From positions 124,001 to 188,000 of the forward strand of contig JACRLZ010000008.1 in the NCBI GenBank assembly GCA_016235125.1: a stretch of DNA of 64,000 bases, given 5' to 3'. Under the pieces are notes generated by a model. That model worked only from the letters and a program-made list of their open reading frames with translations, did no database searches and was not told where the DNA came from. Shown one piece after another: positions 1 to 8,900 of the stretch. Every line of letters starts with the position of its first letter. Positions within the stretch are counted from its first letter, which is position 1. Origin of the DNA: Sphingobacteriales bacterium (GTDB lineage: Bacteria; Bacteroidota; Bacteroidia; Chitinophagales; Chitinophagaceae). The position numbers were made by a program, and so were the translations under genes.

Positions 1-46
1 TAAATATACCAGCTTTGAACTGGGCATGAAATATAATTTCAGATGA

Positions 47-1078
47 TTACACGGCACTGGTAAACTGCTTCAAAAACCTTACATCATTCTCGCTGAACAA
101 ACGGATATCATTAATGCCGTACTTCATCATGGCCGGTCTTTCAATGCCCATGCCGAAGGCAAAACCGGTGTAGCGTTCAGGGTCAATGTTGCAATTGGAT
201 AAAACATTTGGATGCACCATGCCACAGCCCAGTATCTCAACCCAGCCGGTTTTTTTGCAGACATTACATCCTTCGCCACCGCAGATGAAACAGCTTACGT
301 CCATTTCAGCACTGGGTTCGGTGAAGGGAAAGTAAGAAGGACGGAAGCGAACCTTTACGTCCTTGCCATACATTTCTTTTACAAAAAAGTAAAGTGTTTG
401 TTTGAGATCGGCAAAAGAAACATTTTCATCAATATATAATCCTTCCACCTGGTGAAAGAAACAATGGCTTCTGGCACTCACGGTTTCGTTGCGGTACACT
501 CTTCCGGGCATTATCATGCGGATGGGCAGTTTGTCTTTTTCCATTTCTCTTATCTGCACATTGCTGGTATGTGTACGCAATAACCAATCAGGGTTTTGTT
601 GCACATAAAATGTATCCTGCATATCTCTTGCAGGATGGTGTTCAGGAAGATTGAGTGCAGTAAAATTGTGCCAGTCATCTTCTATCTCCGGTCCTTCGGC
701 TACCGCAAAACCCAATCGTTGAAAAATAGAAACAATCCTGTTGCGCATTAATGTTACCGGATGGCGGGAGCCCACAGGCAGATCATCGCCGGGAAGGGAG
801 AGGTCAAGCTGTGAGCTATGAGCTGTGAGTTGTGAGTCAGTTGAGAATTTTAATTCGGCATACTTGTTCTCGACAAAGAGTTTGAAGTCATTCAATACTT
901 GCCCGGCTTCTTTTTTGTTTTCAGGTGTCACATTTTTCATTTCACCCATGATGGCTTTTACCATTCCTTTTGTGCCGAGCCACTTGATGCGGAATTCTTC
1001 CACCTGTTTTTCATCCGAAGCAATAAAAGATGAAATTTCTTTTTTATATTCCTCAATCTTATTCAGCAATTGTTGCAT
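47..1078 (-). CDS. pheS: Phenylalanine--tRNA ligase alpha subunit
   Basis: Class II aminoacyl-tRNA synthetase subunit that charges tRNA-Phe together with PheT, which is not in the window. The 343-residue product has an N-terminal coiled-coil tRNA-binding arm (about 1-75), then the catalytic core: motif 2 around GRVYRNETVSARSHCFFHQ, a Cys-rich patch CFICGGEGCNVCKK, and motif 3 GFAFGMGIERPAMMKYG near the C-terminus. I chose the ATG at 1078 (MQQLLNKIEEY) over an in-frame start 24 bases upstream because it fits the family start and lies just after a TATCTTTG box. Residues about 78-91 (STDSQLTAHSSQL), between arm and core, are encoded by a GTGAG-rich repeat tract that looks inserted. Family identity is certain. 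Confidence 0.97.
   Translation of the reverse strand: MQQLLNKIEEYKKEISSFIASDEKQVEEFRIKWLGTKGMVKAIMGEMKNVTPENKKEAGQVLNDFKLFVENKYAELKFSTDSQLTAHSSQLDLSLPGDDLPVGSRHPVTLMRNRIVSIFQRLGFAVAEGPEIEDDWHNFTALNLPEHHPARDMQDTFYVQQNPDWLLRTHTSNVQIREMEKDKLPIRMIMPGRVYRNETVSARSHCFFHQVEGLYIDENVSFADLKQTLYFFVKEMYGKDVKVRFRPSYFPFTEPSAEMDVSCFICGGEGCNVCKKTGWVEILGCGMVHPNVLSNCNIDPERYTGFAFGMGIERPAMMKYGINDIRLFSENDVRFLKQFTSAV
807..845. repeat. GTGAG-type repeat tract inside pheS
   Basis: Thirty-nine bases made of near-tandem units GTGAGCT/ATGAGCT/GTGAGTT/GTGAGTC. They encode an extra Ser/Thr/Gln-rich segment just before the conserved DLSLPG start of the PheS core. The same GTGAGT unit recurs in mutL at 4589-4620. Confidence 0.7.
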
Positions 1079-1085
1079 AAGATGG

Positions 1086-1093
1086 CAAAGATA
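1086..1093 (-). promoter_or_regulatory. Exact TAnnTTTG -7 box of pheS, 7 bases from the ATG
   Basis: On the minus strand TATCTTTG matches the Bacteroidota -7 consensus exactly and ends 7 bases before the chosen pheS ATG. The -33 region is poor. If used, the mRNA would have almost no 5' leader. Confidence 0.5.
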
Positions 1094-1191
1094 AAGAACC
1101 ACGAGTTACCCGAATAAGTGAGATGGGGAGAATTTAATTTCCTTTTAATCCATTAAATCCTGCACATCTTGGTTCTTCTTATCTTCGTTAC

Positions 1192-2328
1192 ATGTCAGAC
1201 TACCTGAATATTTCAGATTTTCTTTTGCCGGTTGACCTGAAAGAAATTTCGCATACCGAAGGGTATAAAGATGGCCAGCTGGGACAGGCAATAGCTATTC
1301 ACTGTGAAGAATTTCCCGATATTGATGATGCACAGATTGTTTTGCTGGGTTGCGGTGAACTGCGGGGCAGCGGCCTGATACACGGACAAAGTAAGGCGCC
1401 GGATATTATTCGCCGTCATTTTTATTCTCTTTACTACTGGCATCATGATATAAAAATCGCTGATATCGGTAATATTAAAACCGGTTCTTTATACACTGAT
1501 TCCTATGCAGCATTAAAAACCGTGGTGCAGGAACTGATCAATGATGGAAAAACAGTTATCATCCTCGGCGGATCACATGACCTCACACTTTCTCAATACA
1601 ACGCTTATGCAGAAAACAAAAAACTGATTGAAGCCAGCTGCGTAGATGCGCTTATAGATCTGGATCTCGATTCACCGTTCAAGCATGAAAGTTTTTTGAT
1701 GGATATGCTTACGGGTGAACCGAATTATATCCGGCATTACAACCATATTGGCTTCCAGAGTTATTATGTGCATCCCCGGATGCTGGAGACGATGGACAAA
1801 CTGCATTTTGATTGTTACCGTGTGGGCAGTGTGAAAGAAAATATTGATGAAATGGAACCAGTGATACGTAATAGCAATATGCTGAGTTTTGATATGACGG
1901 CCATTGCGTACGCCTATGCACCAGCAACAACGGCTTCACCTAATGGATTCAATGGCGAAGAAGCCTGTGTGCTGATGCGCTACGCCGGTATGAGTCCTAA
2001 CATCAGCAGTATCGGCATTTATGGTTATGATGCGCAGCATGATAAAGATGAGCTGACCGCCAAACAAATTTCTCATATGCTCTGGTATGTGCTGGATGGA
2101 AGAAGCAGAGGAAGAAGAGAAGCAACAATAGATGAAAGGGAATCCTTCAACGAATACCACACCGCTTTTGCCGAAGTGGAGACCACTTTTCTGCAAAGCA
2201 AAAAAACCGGGAGATGGTGGATGCAGTTGCCGGATAAAAAATTTATCGCCTGTAGTTATAAAGATTATTTACTCGCCAGCAGTAATGAAATACCGGAAAG
2301 ATGGCTGCGGGCACAGGAGAGGGGATGA
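1192..2328 (+). CDS. Arginase/formimidoylglutamase-family protein, metal sites divergent
   Basis: A 378-residue member of the ureohydrolase fold, closest to the Bacteroidota proteins usually labelled formimidoylglutamase or arginase, which hydrolyse guanidino or formimino groups. Visible family landmarks are GCGELRGSG, GGSHDLTLSQ (canonical GGDHS region), DLDLDSPF (canonical DAHxD region), SFDMTAIAYAYAP (canonical SxDxDxxDP region) and NGFNGEEAC. Several canonical manganese ligands are replaced, so the catalytic activity is uncertain. It is divergent from pheS. A TATCTTCG box at 1180-1187 ends 4 bases before the ATG. The stop codon directly abuts a GAGTC repeat. Fold is confident, substrate is not. 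Confidence 0.8.
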   Translation: MSDYLNISDFLLPVDLKEISHTEGYKDGQLGQAIAIHCEEFPDIDDAQIVLLGCGELRGSGLIHGQSKAPDIIRRHFYSLYYWHHDIKIADIGNIKTGSLYTDSYAALKTVVQELINDGKTVIILGGSHDLTLSQYNAYAENKKLIEASCVDALIDLDLDSPFKHESFLMDMLTGEPNYIRHYNHIGFQSYYVHPRMLETMDKLHFDCYRVGSVKENIDEMEPVIRNSNMLSFDMTAIAYAYAPATTASPNGFNGEEACVLMRYAGMSPNISSIGIYGYDAQHDKDELTAKQISHMLWYVLDGRSRGRREATIDERESFNEYHTAFAEVETTFLQSKKTGRWWMQLPDKKFIACSYKDYLLASSNEIPERWLRAQERG

Positions 2329-2411
2329 GTCTGGAGTCGTTAGTCGGGAGTCTTCGTCCCCTCCCTGGAGGGGCACAGGGTTTGCTAGTAAGAAAATTTT
2401 TGAAAGGGGTG
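2329..2411. repeat. Composite repeat: GAGTC tract plus CCCTCC/GGAGGG palindrome
   Basis: Immediately after the upstream stop codon come GAGTC units (2329-2352, of the type gtctggagtcgttagtc), then a G/C-rich segment with CCCCTCC..GGAGGGG arms and a final AAAGGGGTGGG. The same GAGTC units recur at 28514-28588 and in birA. The G-rich palindrome type recurs in holB, purH, carB and at 3808. Confidence 0.65.
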
Positions 2412-2428
2412 GGTCAATAAAGCTGAAC

Positions 2429-2509
2429 AAATATTCAACAATCAATATTCAATGTTCAATTTTCAACGACATACATCATACCTCATACTTCTGACCTCAT
2501 ACCTCATTC
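2429..2509. repeat. AT-rich and TCATACC repeat tracts at the dacB start
   Basis: First a CAATATTCAA/TGTTCAATTTTCAA-type tract (2429-2468), then near-tandem CATACCTCATACTTCTGACC units (2469-2509). The second tract is translated as the hydrophobic core of the DacB signal sequence. Confidence 0.6.
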
Positions 2510-3804
2510 TTTCATCTTGTTCTGTCAGCAAACAAATAGCCCGCTCCGCCAAAGAAGATGTTTTAAGCAACAAAGCCCTTACCGCTGCCCATGTCGGCAT
2601 CAGCATTTTTGACCCAGCTGCTGATAAATATCTCTACAATTACCAGGGCGATAAATATTTTGTTCCTGCCAGCAATACCAAACTGCCTACCTGCTATGCA
2701 GCGATGAAATATTTGGGGGATAGTTTGGTGGGGTTGAGGTATTTCAAAAGTGACGATGTTTATTTATTTCCAACTGGCGATCCTACCTTTTTCCATCCCG
2801 ACTTTAGAAATCAGCCTGTTTATCAATTTTTATCCCGAATAAAACATGCAACAATCACCGCCAATAATTGGGATGAGGAAGGGTTGGGAAAAGGATGGAC
2901 ATGGAATGATTATAACGAATCCTACCAAAGTGAAAGAAGTGCTTTCCCAATCAATGGCAATTGCATCACTTTTTTTATACATAGATTCCGGCTGGGCTTA
3001 AATCCTTTTAAAATAGATATTGAGGATACAGGGTTTATGTCAAAGAACAACATTAACTTTTATGTACGGAGATATAAGGATGACAATAGATTTATATTGG
3101 AGCCAGCCAAAACAAAATTTTCTTCACAATCGGTTCCTTTTATTCCGAACGATACAATGCTCTTAAATATTCTAAGGGATAATTTCAGGAATCTTCAACT
3201 CAATGATAATATTCCAATAATAGGAACTACCATTTACGATCATTCCACAGGAAAGATGATTGACTATAAAGACAGTCTGATCACAATCCATTCCCAATCC
3301 ACCGACTCCCTCCTCAAACCCATGATGCACCGCAGCGATAATTTTTTTGCGGAGCAATCTTTATTAATGGTAAGCAATGAAATGCTGAGTGTAATGAACG
3401 ATGAAAAAATAATTGACACTTTATTGAAAACCGATTTTAAAGACCTGCCGCAAAAACCAAGATGGGTGGATGGTTCTGGTCTCAGCCGGTATAATCTATT
3501 TACCCCGCAGGATTTTGTAGCTATCCTCAATAAAATGAAGAATGAGTTTGGCATGGAACGCATCAAAGTAATCCTGCCTACCGGCGGTGAAGGCACTATC
3601 AGTAATTACTACAAAGCAGACAGTGGCTATATCTATGGCAAAACAGGAACTCTCTCTGGTGTTGTTGCCTTCAGCGGTTACCTGTACACTAAAAAGGGAA
3701 AGCTGCTCATTTTTTCTACATTAATTAATAATCATCAATCATCGGCAACTGATATAAGGAAAGCGATTGAAAAATTCCTGATAGGAATCCGTTCCAAATT
3801 TTAG
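2452..3804 (+). CDS. dacB: D-alanyl-D-alanine carboxypeptidase / PBP4 (S13 family) lipoprotein
   Basis: Peptidoglycan DD-carboxypeptidase/endopeptidase of peptidase family S13, 450 residues. The three penicillin-binding motifs are present: SNTK (about 74-77), SDN (about 295-297, in MMHRSDNFFAEQ) and KTG (about 397-399, in GKTGTLSG). A lipobox ending in LSSC (Cys about 23) predicts a lipoprotein facing the periplasm. The hydrophobic signal TSYLILLTSYLIL is encoded by a tandem TCATAC(CTC/TTC) repeat, so this N-terminus may be recently assembled; no other ATG precedes the SxxK motif in a sensible place. A diverged copy of its last 24 codons lies downstream at 3841-3915. Function is confident, the exact start less so. 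Confidence 0.9.
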   Translation: MFNFQRHTSYLILLTSYLILSSCSVSKQIARSAKEDVLSNKALTAAHVGISIFDPAADKYLYNYQGDKYFVPASNTKLPTCYAAMKYLGDSLVGLRYFKSDDVYLFPTGDPTFFHPDFRNQPVYQFLSRIKHATITANNWDEEGLGKGWTWNDYNESYQSERSAFPINGNCITFFIHRFRLGLNPFKIDIEDTGFMSKNNINFYVRRYKDDNRFILEPAKTKFSSQSVPFIPNDTMLLNILRDNFRNLQLNDNIPIIGTTIYDHSTGKMIDYKDSLITIHSQSTDSLLKPMMHRSDNFFAEQSLLMVSNEMLSVMNDEKIIDTLLKTDFKDLPQKPRWVDGSGLSRYNLFTPQDFVAILNKMKNEFGMERIKVILPTGGEGTISNYYKADSGYIYGKTGTLSGVVAFSGYLYTKKGKLLIFSTLINNHQSSATDIRKAIEKFLIGIRSKF

Positions 3805-3807
3805 GAG

Positions 3808-3840
3808 ATCAAAGTCCCTCTGCAGGGGATTTAAGGGGCC
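3808..3840. repeat. CCCTC..GAGGG-type repeat between dacB and its duplicated tail
   Basis: A segment with AAAGTCCCTCTGCAGGGGAT followed by TTAAGGGGCC, starting three bases after the dacB stop. It resembles the G-rich palindromes inside holB, purH and carB and ends exactly where the duplicated dacB tail begins. Confidence 0.6.
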
Positions 3841-3915
3841 AATCACCAGGCTTCTGTTACAGATGTCAGGAGAGCAATGGAGAAATTTCTGCAAGGGATA
3901 AGAAACCGCTATTAG
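3841..3915 (+). pseudogene. Remnant of a second dacB C-terminus
   Basis: Read in one frame, these 24 codons plus a TAG stop give NHQASVTDVRRAMEKF followed by LQGIRNRY. The intact dacB ends NHQSSATDIRKAIEKF followed by LIGIRSKF. Fifteen of 24 residues are identical, the rest mostly conservative. It has no start and is separated from dacB by the 3808-3840 repeat. It is the tail of a lost paralogue, or the original dacB end displaced by recombination at the repeat. Confidence 0.8.
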
Positions 3916-3922
3916 CGGAGCC

Positions 3923-4009
3923 TTGTCACTCCGACGAAGGAGGAGTCTGAGAGACTACGAAAATAATTCATTTGCAAACTTTGAGATACCTCGTTCCTCG
4001 GTATGACAA
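3923..4009. repeat. Inverted-repeat element with 26-base arms
   Basis: The left arm begins TTGTCACTCCGACGAAGGAG (3923-3948). The right arm (about 3984-4009) ends TCGTTCCTCGGTATGACAA and its reverse complement matches the left arm at about 20 of 26 positions. A centre of about 35 bases carries no ORF. It lies between the convergent dacB remnant and mutL. Confidence 0.7.
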
Positions 4010-4023
4010 AACGATGAGGCTGA

Positions 4024-5856
4024 CTACTTCCCAAACATCCTCTCCAGCTGCTCCTGCTTAAACTCTAAGTAAGTGGGATTGCCATCCGGCGATACATTCG
4101 GTTGCTCACAGGCGAAGATGTCGTTTACCAGGTGCCGCATTTCTTTATCAGTGAGTTTTGTACCAGTCTTGATGGATTGCTGTCTTGCCAGCGAACGAAT
4201 GAGTTTTTCTCTCCTGGAAAATTTCACTTCAGGACTGAAATGCTTGTATTGCTCCAGTAAAATGTCAATCACATGTTTTTCATTTCCCTGTCCCACATCA
4301 GCCGGTGTACCCTGAATGACATAAGTATTCTTTCCAAACGGTTCAATAATGTATCCAAGATATTGTAAGTCGCTGATGATTTCTTCCATTACAGCTGCAT
4401 CGGCAGGAGTTAATTCCAATGTTGCAGGAAACATGCTGCGTTGCGTTGCCATTGGCTTATCCTTGCTGGCGGTTTTCAGTTGTTCGTACAATACTCTTTC
4501 ATGTGCTGCTTGCTGGTGGATGAGGAGGAAGCCGTTCTTTGAAGTAGCAACCACATAAGTATTCAGCAATTGAGTGAGTTCGGCATCCGTAGTGAGTGGT
4601 GAGTGGTGAGTGGTGAGTAAGGTCTCCGATCTTTCAGGTATCTGACTTCCGACCTCCGACTTCTGACCTCCTTCATAAATATCTTTCCAATGTTTCAATT
4701 CACTTCTCTCATTTTTCTCTATAAAATGCGCCTGGTGTTTTTGCGTAAATCCTTTAAAGATGGAAGTGGACGTTGCTGCTTCCTGTTTTTTTTCGGTGAA
4801 GGGTTGCTGAACAGAAGGCAGTTGCTGTATCGAAGCATCCAGATCAAAATCTAATGTCGGGGTGACGCTGAATTGCGCCAATGAATGTTTTACGGCAGCC
4901 TGTACAAAAGCGTAGATAATTTTTTCATCTTCAAATTTTATTTCCTGCTTGGTTGGGTGAACATTCACATCAACGACTGTTGGATCAAGATCGATGAATA
5001 ACACATACATCGGGAAGCTGTCAGTGGGAATCATTTGCTGGTAAGCACTCATCACCGCATGGTTCAGGTAGGGACTTTTGATAAAGCGGTTATTAACAAA
5101 AAAATACTGATCGCCCCTTGTTTTCTTGGCTGTTTCGGGTTTGCCCACAAAGCCATAGATGTTCATGTAATCAGTCTCTTCTTTTACTGAAACTAATTTG
5201 GCATTGTAATTACTCCCAAGGAGCTGAACAATCCGTTGTTTTAAACTGCCTGCTTCTAAGTGAAACAGTTGCTGGTTATTGGCTGTAAGAGTAAAAAGAA
5301 TTTCCGGAAACGACATCGCCACTCTTGTAAACTCATCCACAATATGGCGCATTTCGGCTGCGTTGCTTTTTAAAAAATTTCTCCGGGCCGGAACATTGAA
5401 AAATAAATTCTTCATGGCAATACTGGTGCCGTTTGGCACTGCAACCGGCTCCTGTGTTTTTACCAAACTATTCTCCACTTCAATATATGTTCCTGTTTCT
5501 TCATCAGCTTTTTTTGTTTTCAGTTCTACCTGAGCAACGGCGGCAATAGAGGCCAGCGCCTCACCTCTAAAACCCATGGTGCGGATATGAAAAAGATCTT
5601 CAATCGTCTGAATTTTGGAAGTGGCGTGGCGTTCAAAACACATTCTCGCATCGGTCTCACTCATGCCACTGCCGTTGTCAATCACCTGTACCAGCGATTT
5701 GCCCGCATCATTAATAATAAGTTTAATTTCAGTAGCGCCTGCATCCACTGCATTTTCCAAAAGTTCCTTTACAGCACTGGCAGGGCGTTGAATTACTTCG
5801 CCTGCGGCTATCTGGTTGGCTATGTTATCAGGAAGCAATAAAATCTTATCCGGCAC
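4024..5856 (-). CDS. mutL: DNA mismatch repair protein MutL
   Basis: GHKL ATPase of methyl-independent mismatch repair, 610 residues, GTG start. The N-terminal ATPase motifs are NAVDAGATEI, DNGSGM, RHATSKI and GFRGEALASI. The C-terminal dimerisation domain carries HQQAAHERVLYE where nuclease-active MutL has DQHAxxERxxYE, and SPDGNPT where those enzymes have CPHGRPT, so intrinsic endonuclease activity is doubtful. Residues about 396-423 (GQKSEVGSQIPERSE then TLLTTHHSPLTT) in the linker between the two halves are encoded by two adjacent repeat tracts. A TATTTTTG box lies at 5874-5881. Confidence 0.96.
   Translation of the reverse strand: MPDKILLLPDNIANQIAAGEVIQRPASAVKELLENAVDAGATEIKLIINDAGKSLVQVIDNGSGMSETDARMCFERHATSKIQTIEDLFHIRTMGFRGEALASIAAVAQVELKTKKADEETGTYIEVENSLVKTQEPVAVPNGTSIAMKNLFFNVPARRNFLKSNAAEMRHIVDEFTRVAMSFPEILFTLTANNQQLFHLEAGSLKQRIVQLLGSNYNAKLVSVKEETDYMNIYGFVGKPETAKKTRGDQYFFVNNRFIKSPYLNHAVMSAYQQMIPTDSFPMYVLFIDLDPTVVDVNVHPTKQEIKFEDEKIIYAFVQAAVKHSLAQFSVTPTLDFDLDASIQQLPSVQQPFTEKKQEAATSTSIFKGFTQKHQAHFIEKNERSELKHWKDIYEGGQKSEVGSQIPERSETLLTTHHSPLTTDAELTQLLNTYVVATSKNGFLLIHQQAAHERVLYEQLKTASKDKPMATQRSMFPATLELTPADAAVMEEIISDLQYLGYIIEPFGKNTYVIQGTPADVGQGNEKHVIDILLEQYKHFSPEVKFSRREKLIRSLARQQSIKTGTKLTDKEMRHLVNDIFACEQPNVSPDGNPTYLEFKQEQLERMFGK
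4589..4671. repeat. Two repeat tracts in the mutL linker
   Basis: 4589-4620 is AGTGAGTGGTGAGTGGTGAG-type tandem sequence (four GTGAGTG units). 4621-4671 contains CTGACTTCCGACCTCCGACT, the same GAAGTC/GGTC family as purH 39916-39948. Both stay in frame with mutL. Confidence 0.75.
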
Positions 5857-5960
5857 AAATCAGGTTTAGCCGTCAAAAATAAGGCATTTAAAGGCTATGC
5901 ATTGATCCCGACATTGCTGTTAGCAAAGCTTCGTTGCCTGAAACCATTTGCCTTTTTTTA

Positions 5961-8900
5961 TTACCCGGTTACTTTTTGCACAGTTGGTTTGCTTATCGGC
6001 ACCCCGTCCGCATTTACTTTATACTTGATGACCACCAGCGGACAGTTATCAATTTTTATCATCAGGGTTACCCAGCCCGTATTGGGATTAAACAGCATGG
6101 TTGTTTTGCCTTTTACTTTTCCACAGTCCCGCAGTTCCGTTTCGCCTTCCCAGGTTTGTGCACGGACACCTTCTGCCTTCAGTATGGCATCCAATCCGCC
6201 GCTGGCAAGTTCGTTGATTCGGTTACCTGCAAACTCATCGCCCACCAGTTTGGGAAAAATTTCTCCGCCGATTACATTAAAAAGATTTTTCCCCAGTTCT
6301 TCTGAGAAACTTTCGCCTCCAAATAAGGCGCTGCCCAATGCTTTGGCGGCGCCAACCCCTAACCTTGCGCCCAATGATAAACCTGGTAAAGCCTCAATCG
6401 GGGCAAATGCCACACCAACTGCCATGCCGCCAATAATATCTGTTGCAGCTGTGTTTGTATTATTGGCAAGTGCAATAGCCTTGGTTTCGCAATCGCAGGG
6501 ACCTTTCTCAATCAGTTTGTCCCGGTACAATCCCCTGAGTAAACTTATTGCCTGAAACTTCAACTGCATATCTTCGGGGTTAATAGGTTCAGTAAGGGGT
6601 GGCTGAGCTGTAGGTGTATTTCTTCTGGCTTTCTCTTCTTCCTCCTGTTTGCGCTTTTTTGCCCTTTCTTCTTCCAGTTGTTTTTCCCGTTCTGCCTGTA
6701 ACTTGTCGGCATCGGCCTGTGCTTTTTTCAGTTCTTCTTCCAATTTTGCTTTATCGCTTTCTGCAGCGTTGATCTTATCCTCCAATTCTTTAGCTTCTGC
6801 AGCCGCATTCTCTGCTTCATTTTTCAGATCGGCTTCTTTTTGTTTTTTCTTTTCAATGATGTCATTCAACTGGTCAAGGTAAGCCGCTGCTTCTTCGGGT
6901 GTTCGGGGAGTGCCCGAAAGAGCAGGGTTAAAATTGCATTCGCCGGGGTGTGCCGCACACCATTTCTGAAGCATTGCCATCAGGGCTTCTATTTGCCTGC
7001 ACAGCTCATCAATTTGCGTTTCAAGGGCCGCATGCATATTTCCTTTTTTTGCCGCTTCGTCGGCCTTTTCTTTTTCTTTCTTCAGTTTATCACATTCTTC
7101 CTGTGCTTTTGCTATTTCCGCATCCAGTGCTTTTACTCTTTTGTTGGCTGCATTCTGCGGACCTTTAAGGCCCTTCAGCTGATTGGCAAGTTTACTGGAC
7201 TCACTCCCAATGTTTGTATTAGAGTTTTCGTCTCCTACATAGCCATACCAAAAACCTCCGTCGGCATGGTAACCATGTCCGCCAACCCAGTCATTACCCA
7301 GGTGAAGCTGGTCCATTTTATCCAGCAGGTCTTCAATCTCATTGTTGAGTTTATCCAGTTCTTTTTGTGCATCTTCTTTTTCCTGTTTTAACTTATTCAG
7401 TCTGTCGGCACAATCCTTTTCCCGTTGCGCTGCATCATCAGCGGCTTTTTGCAGCGCCTCCGGGTCCGGTTTTCCGTTTAGCTCCGCTTTTAACTTCGCT
7501 AATGAATCAGTTAGTTTTTTAAGCGAATCACTGTATTTCCCCGGTATTTGTTCAATTACTTTATCAATGGCGGCCAGTTCTTCCGACATCTTGTTATTTC
7601 TTTCCAGGTTGCGCTGCAGCTCTTCGTATTTTCTTTTAAGCTCAGCCAGCCTGTCATTTACCCTTCGCAGGCTGTCTGCAAGTTGCTCTACTTTCTGATT
7701 GGCCTGGTTGATTTGAGCATCAGTAACAGTCAGATTTATTCTTTCGCCCTGCAATGGTTTTATTGATGCCGGGGTAAGCTGCAAATGTGTTCTTGTAAAC
7801 ACTTCAGAAACTGTATTGTTTTTCCCCGCCGCCCTTGCCCTGATGATGTATTCGCCGTCATATCCGACAGAAGGATTCCAGTTGACCGTCCAGTTATTTC
7901 CATTATTTTTTGCAGCACCTGTTTGCTGCCAAAGGGTACCGGATGCGGGTTTGACAGAAAAAATTATCCCTGCCAGATCTTCAGAAATAGTATTCAGTTG
8001 TAAAATGACCTGGCCGGTTTGATTATTCATAGCGGAAGGTGACGAAAGCGGAACAACAGCTGTATTAGTCGGTTTCGGGTTTTGTATATCCGGGTTGCTG
8101 GCAGTGAAAGATGGAGGATTTAAACTGCCACCCAGCGCCAGGCAGGTTTGAACCGGTATAAGGCAGGTTTGATCAAGCAGGTAACAATTGCATAATGCTG
8201 CTGAGCTGTTTGCAACAGAACCAGGCTCGGGCAGATCAAGATTAACAGTAACAGAAAAACTTCCTGTCCTTGTGCTCTGCAAATCAAAACGCTTATTGAA
8301 AGTGCCGGCGCCCGATACATGGGCAGGTAAAACAGGAATTACCTGGCTTTCGCCTCCCGTCATCGTAACGATACCTGTAGTAATATTTGAAACAGTAAGT
8401 GTGGCGGTTGACGGAAGGTTTTGTAAACCGGAGACAATTACTTCCACATAAGTCTTTTCTCCTTTTTGTAAATTCAGTCTTCCCGTACTTACATCCATAT
8501 TAACTGCTGATACAGTTTTTTCAATTGTCTTTCCGTTTTCTGTTATTGAAATAGTATGCGGCCCGCTGGTAGCTGCCGGCATATTGCAGGCTATCTGCCG
8601 TGGCGACTCAGCCAATATCTCCATTTCTTTTCCATCAATACGACACTGTGTATTAGATGCATTACCATCAAAAGGCCCGGTAATTCTGAGCGGATCGCCA
8701 GTAAGGGCATGAGTAGGTATGTTGATATTTGTAACTGTTCCTGTGCCTTGTTTTACCGGGATAGAGAGTGTAGAGATGATTTTATTATTTGCAGTTGATA
8801 ATGTGATGGAAGGGTCAGGACTTTTAATAGAAACTCTGAATAATCCGGATATTACTTCTTTTCCTTCAATGTCACCCGGCAGATTGAGTATGTATTTGTG

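Noticed and set aside
1..46. A possible end of a plus-strand gene at the left edge (TAA at 1-3)
   Set aside because: Three bases are not evidence; the stretch is simply the region downstream of pheS.
2329..4009. CRISPR-like reading of the repeats
   Set aside because: Units are not evenly spaced, have no unique spacers of constant size and no cas genes are nearby.
5902..7698. Several plus-strand open frames up to 217 codons
   Set aside because: They are antisense to the coiled-coil gene and read as low-complexity Phe/Ser/Cys-rich sequence, the mirror of its Lys/Glu codons.
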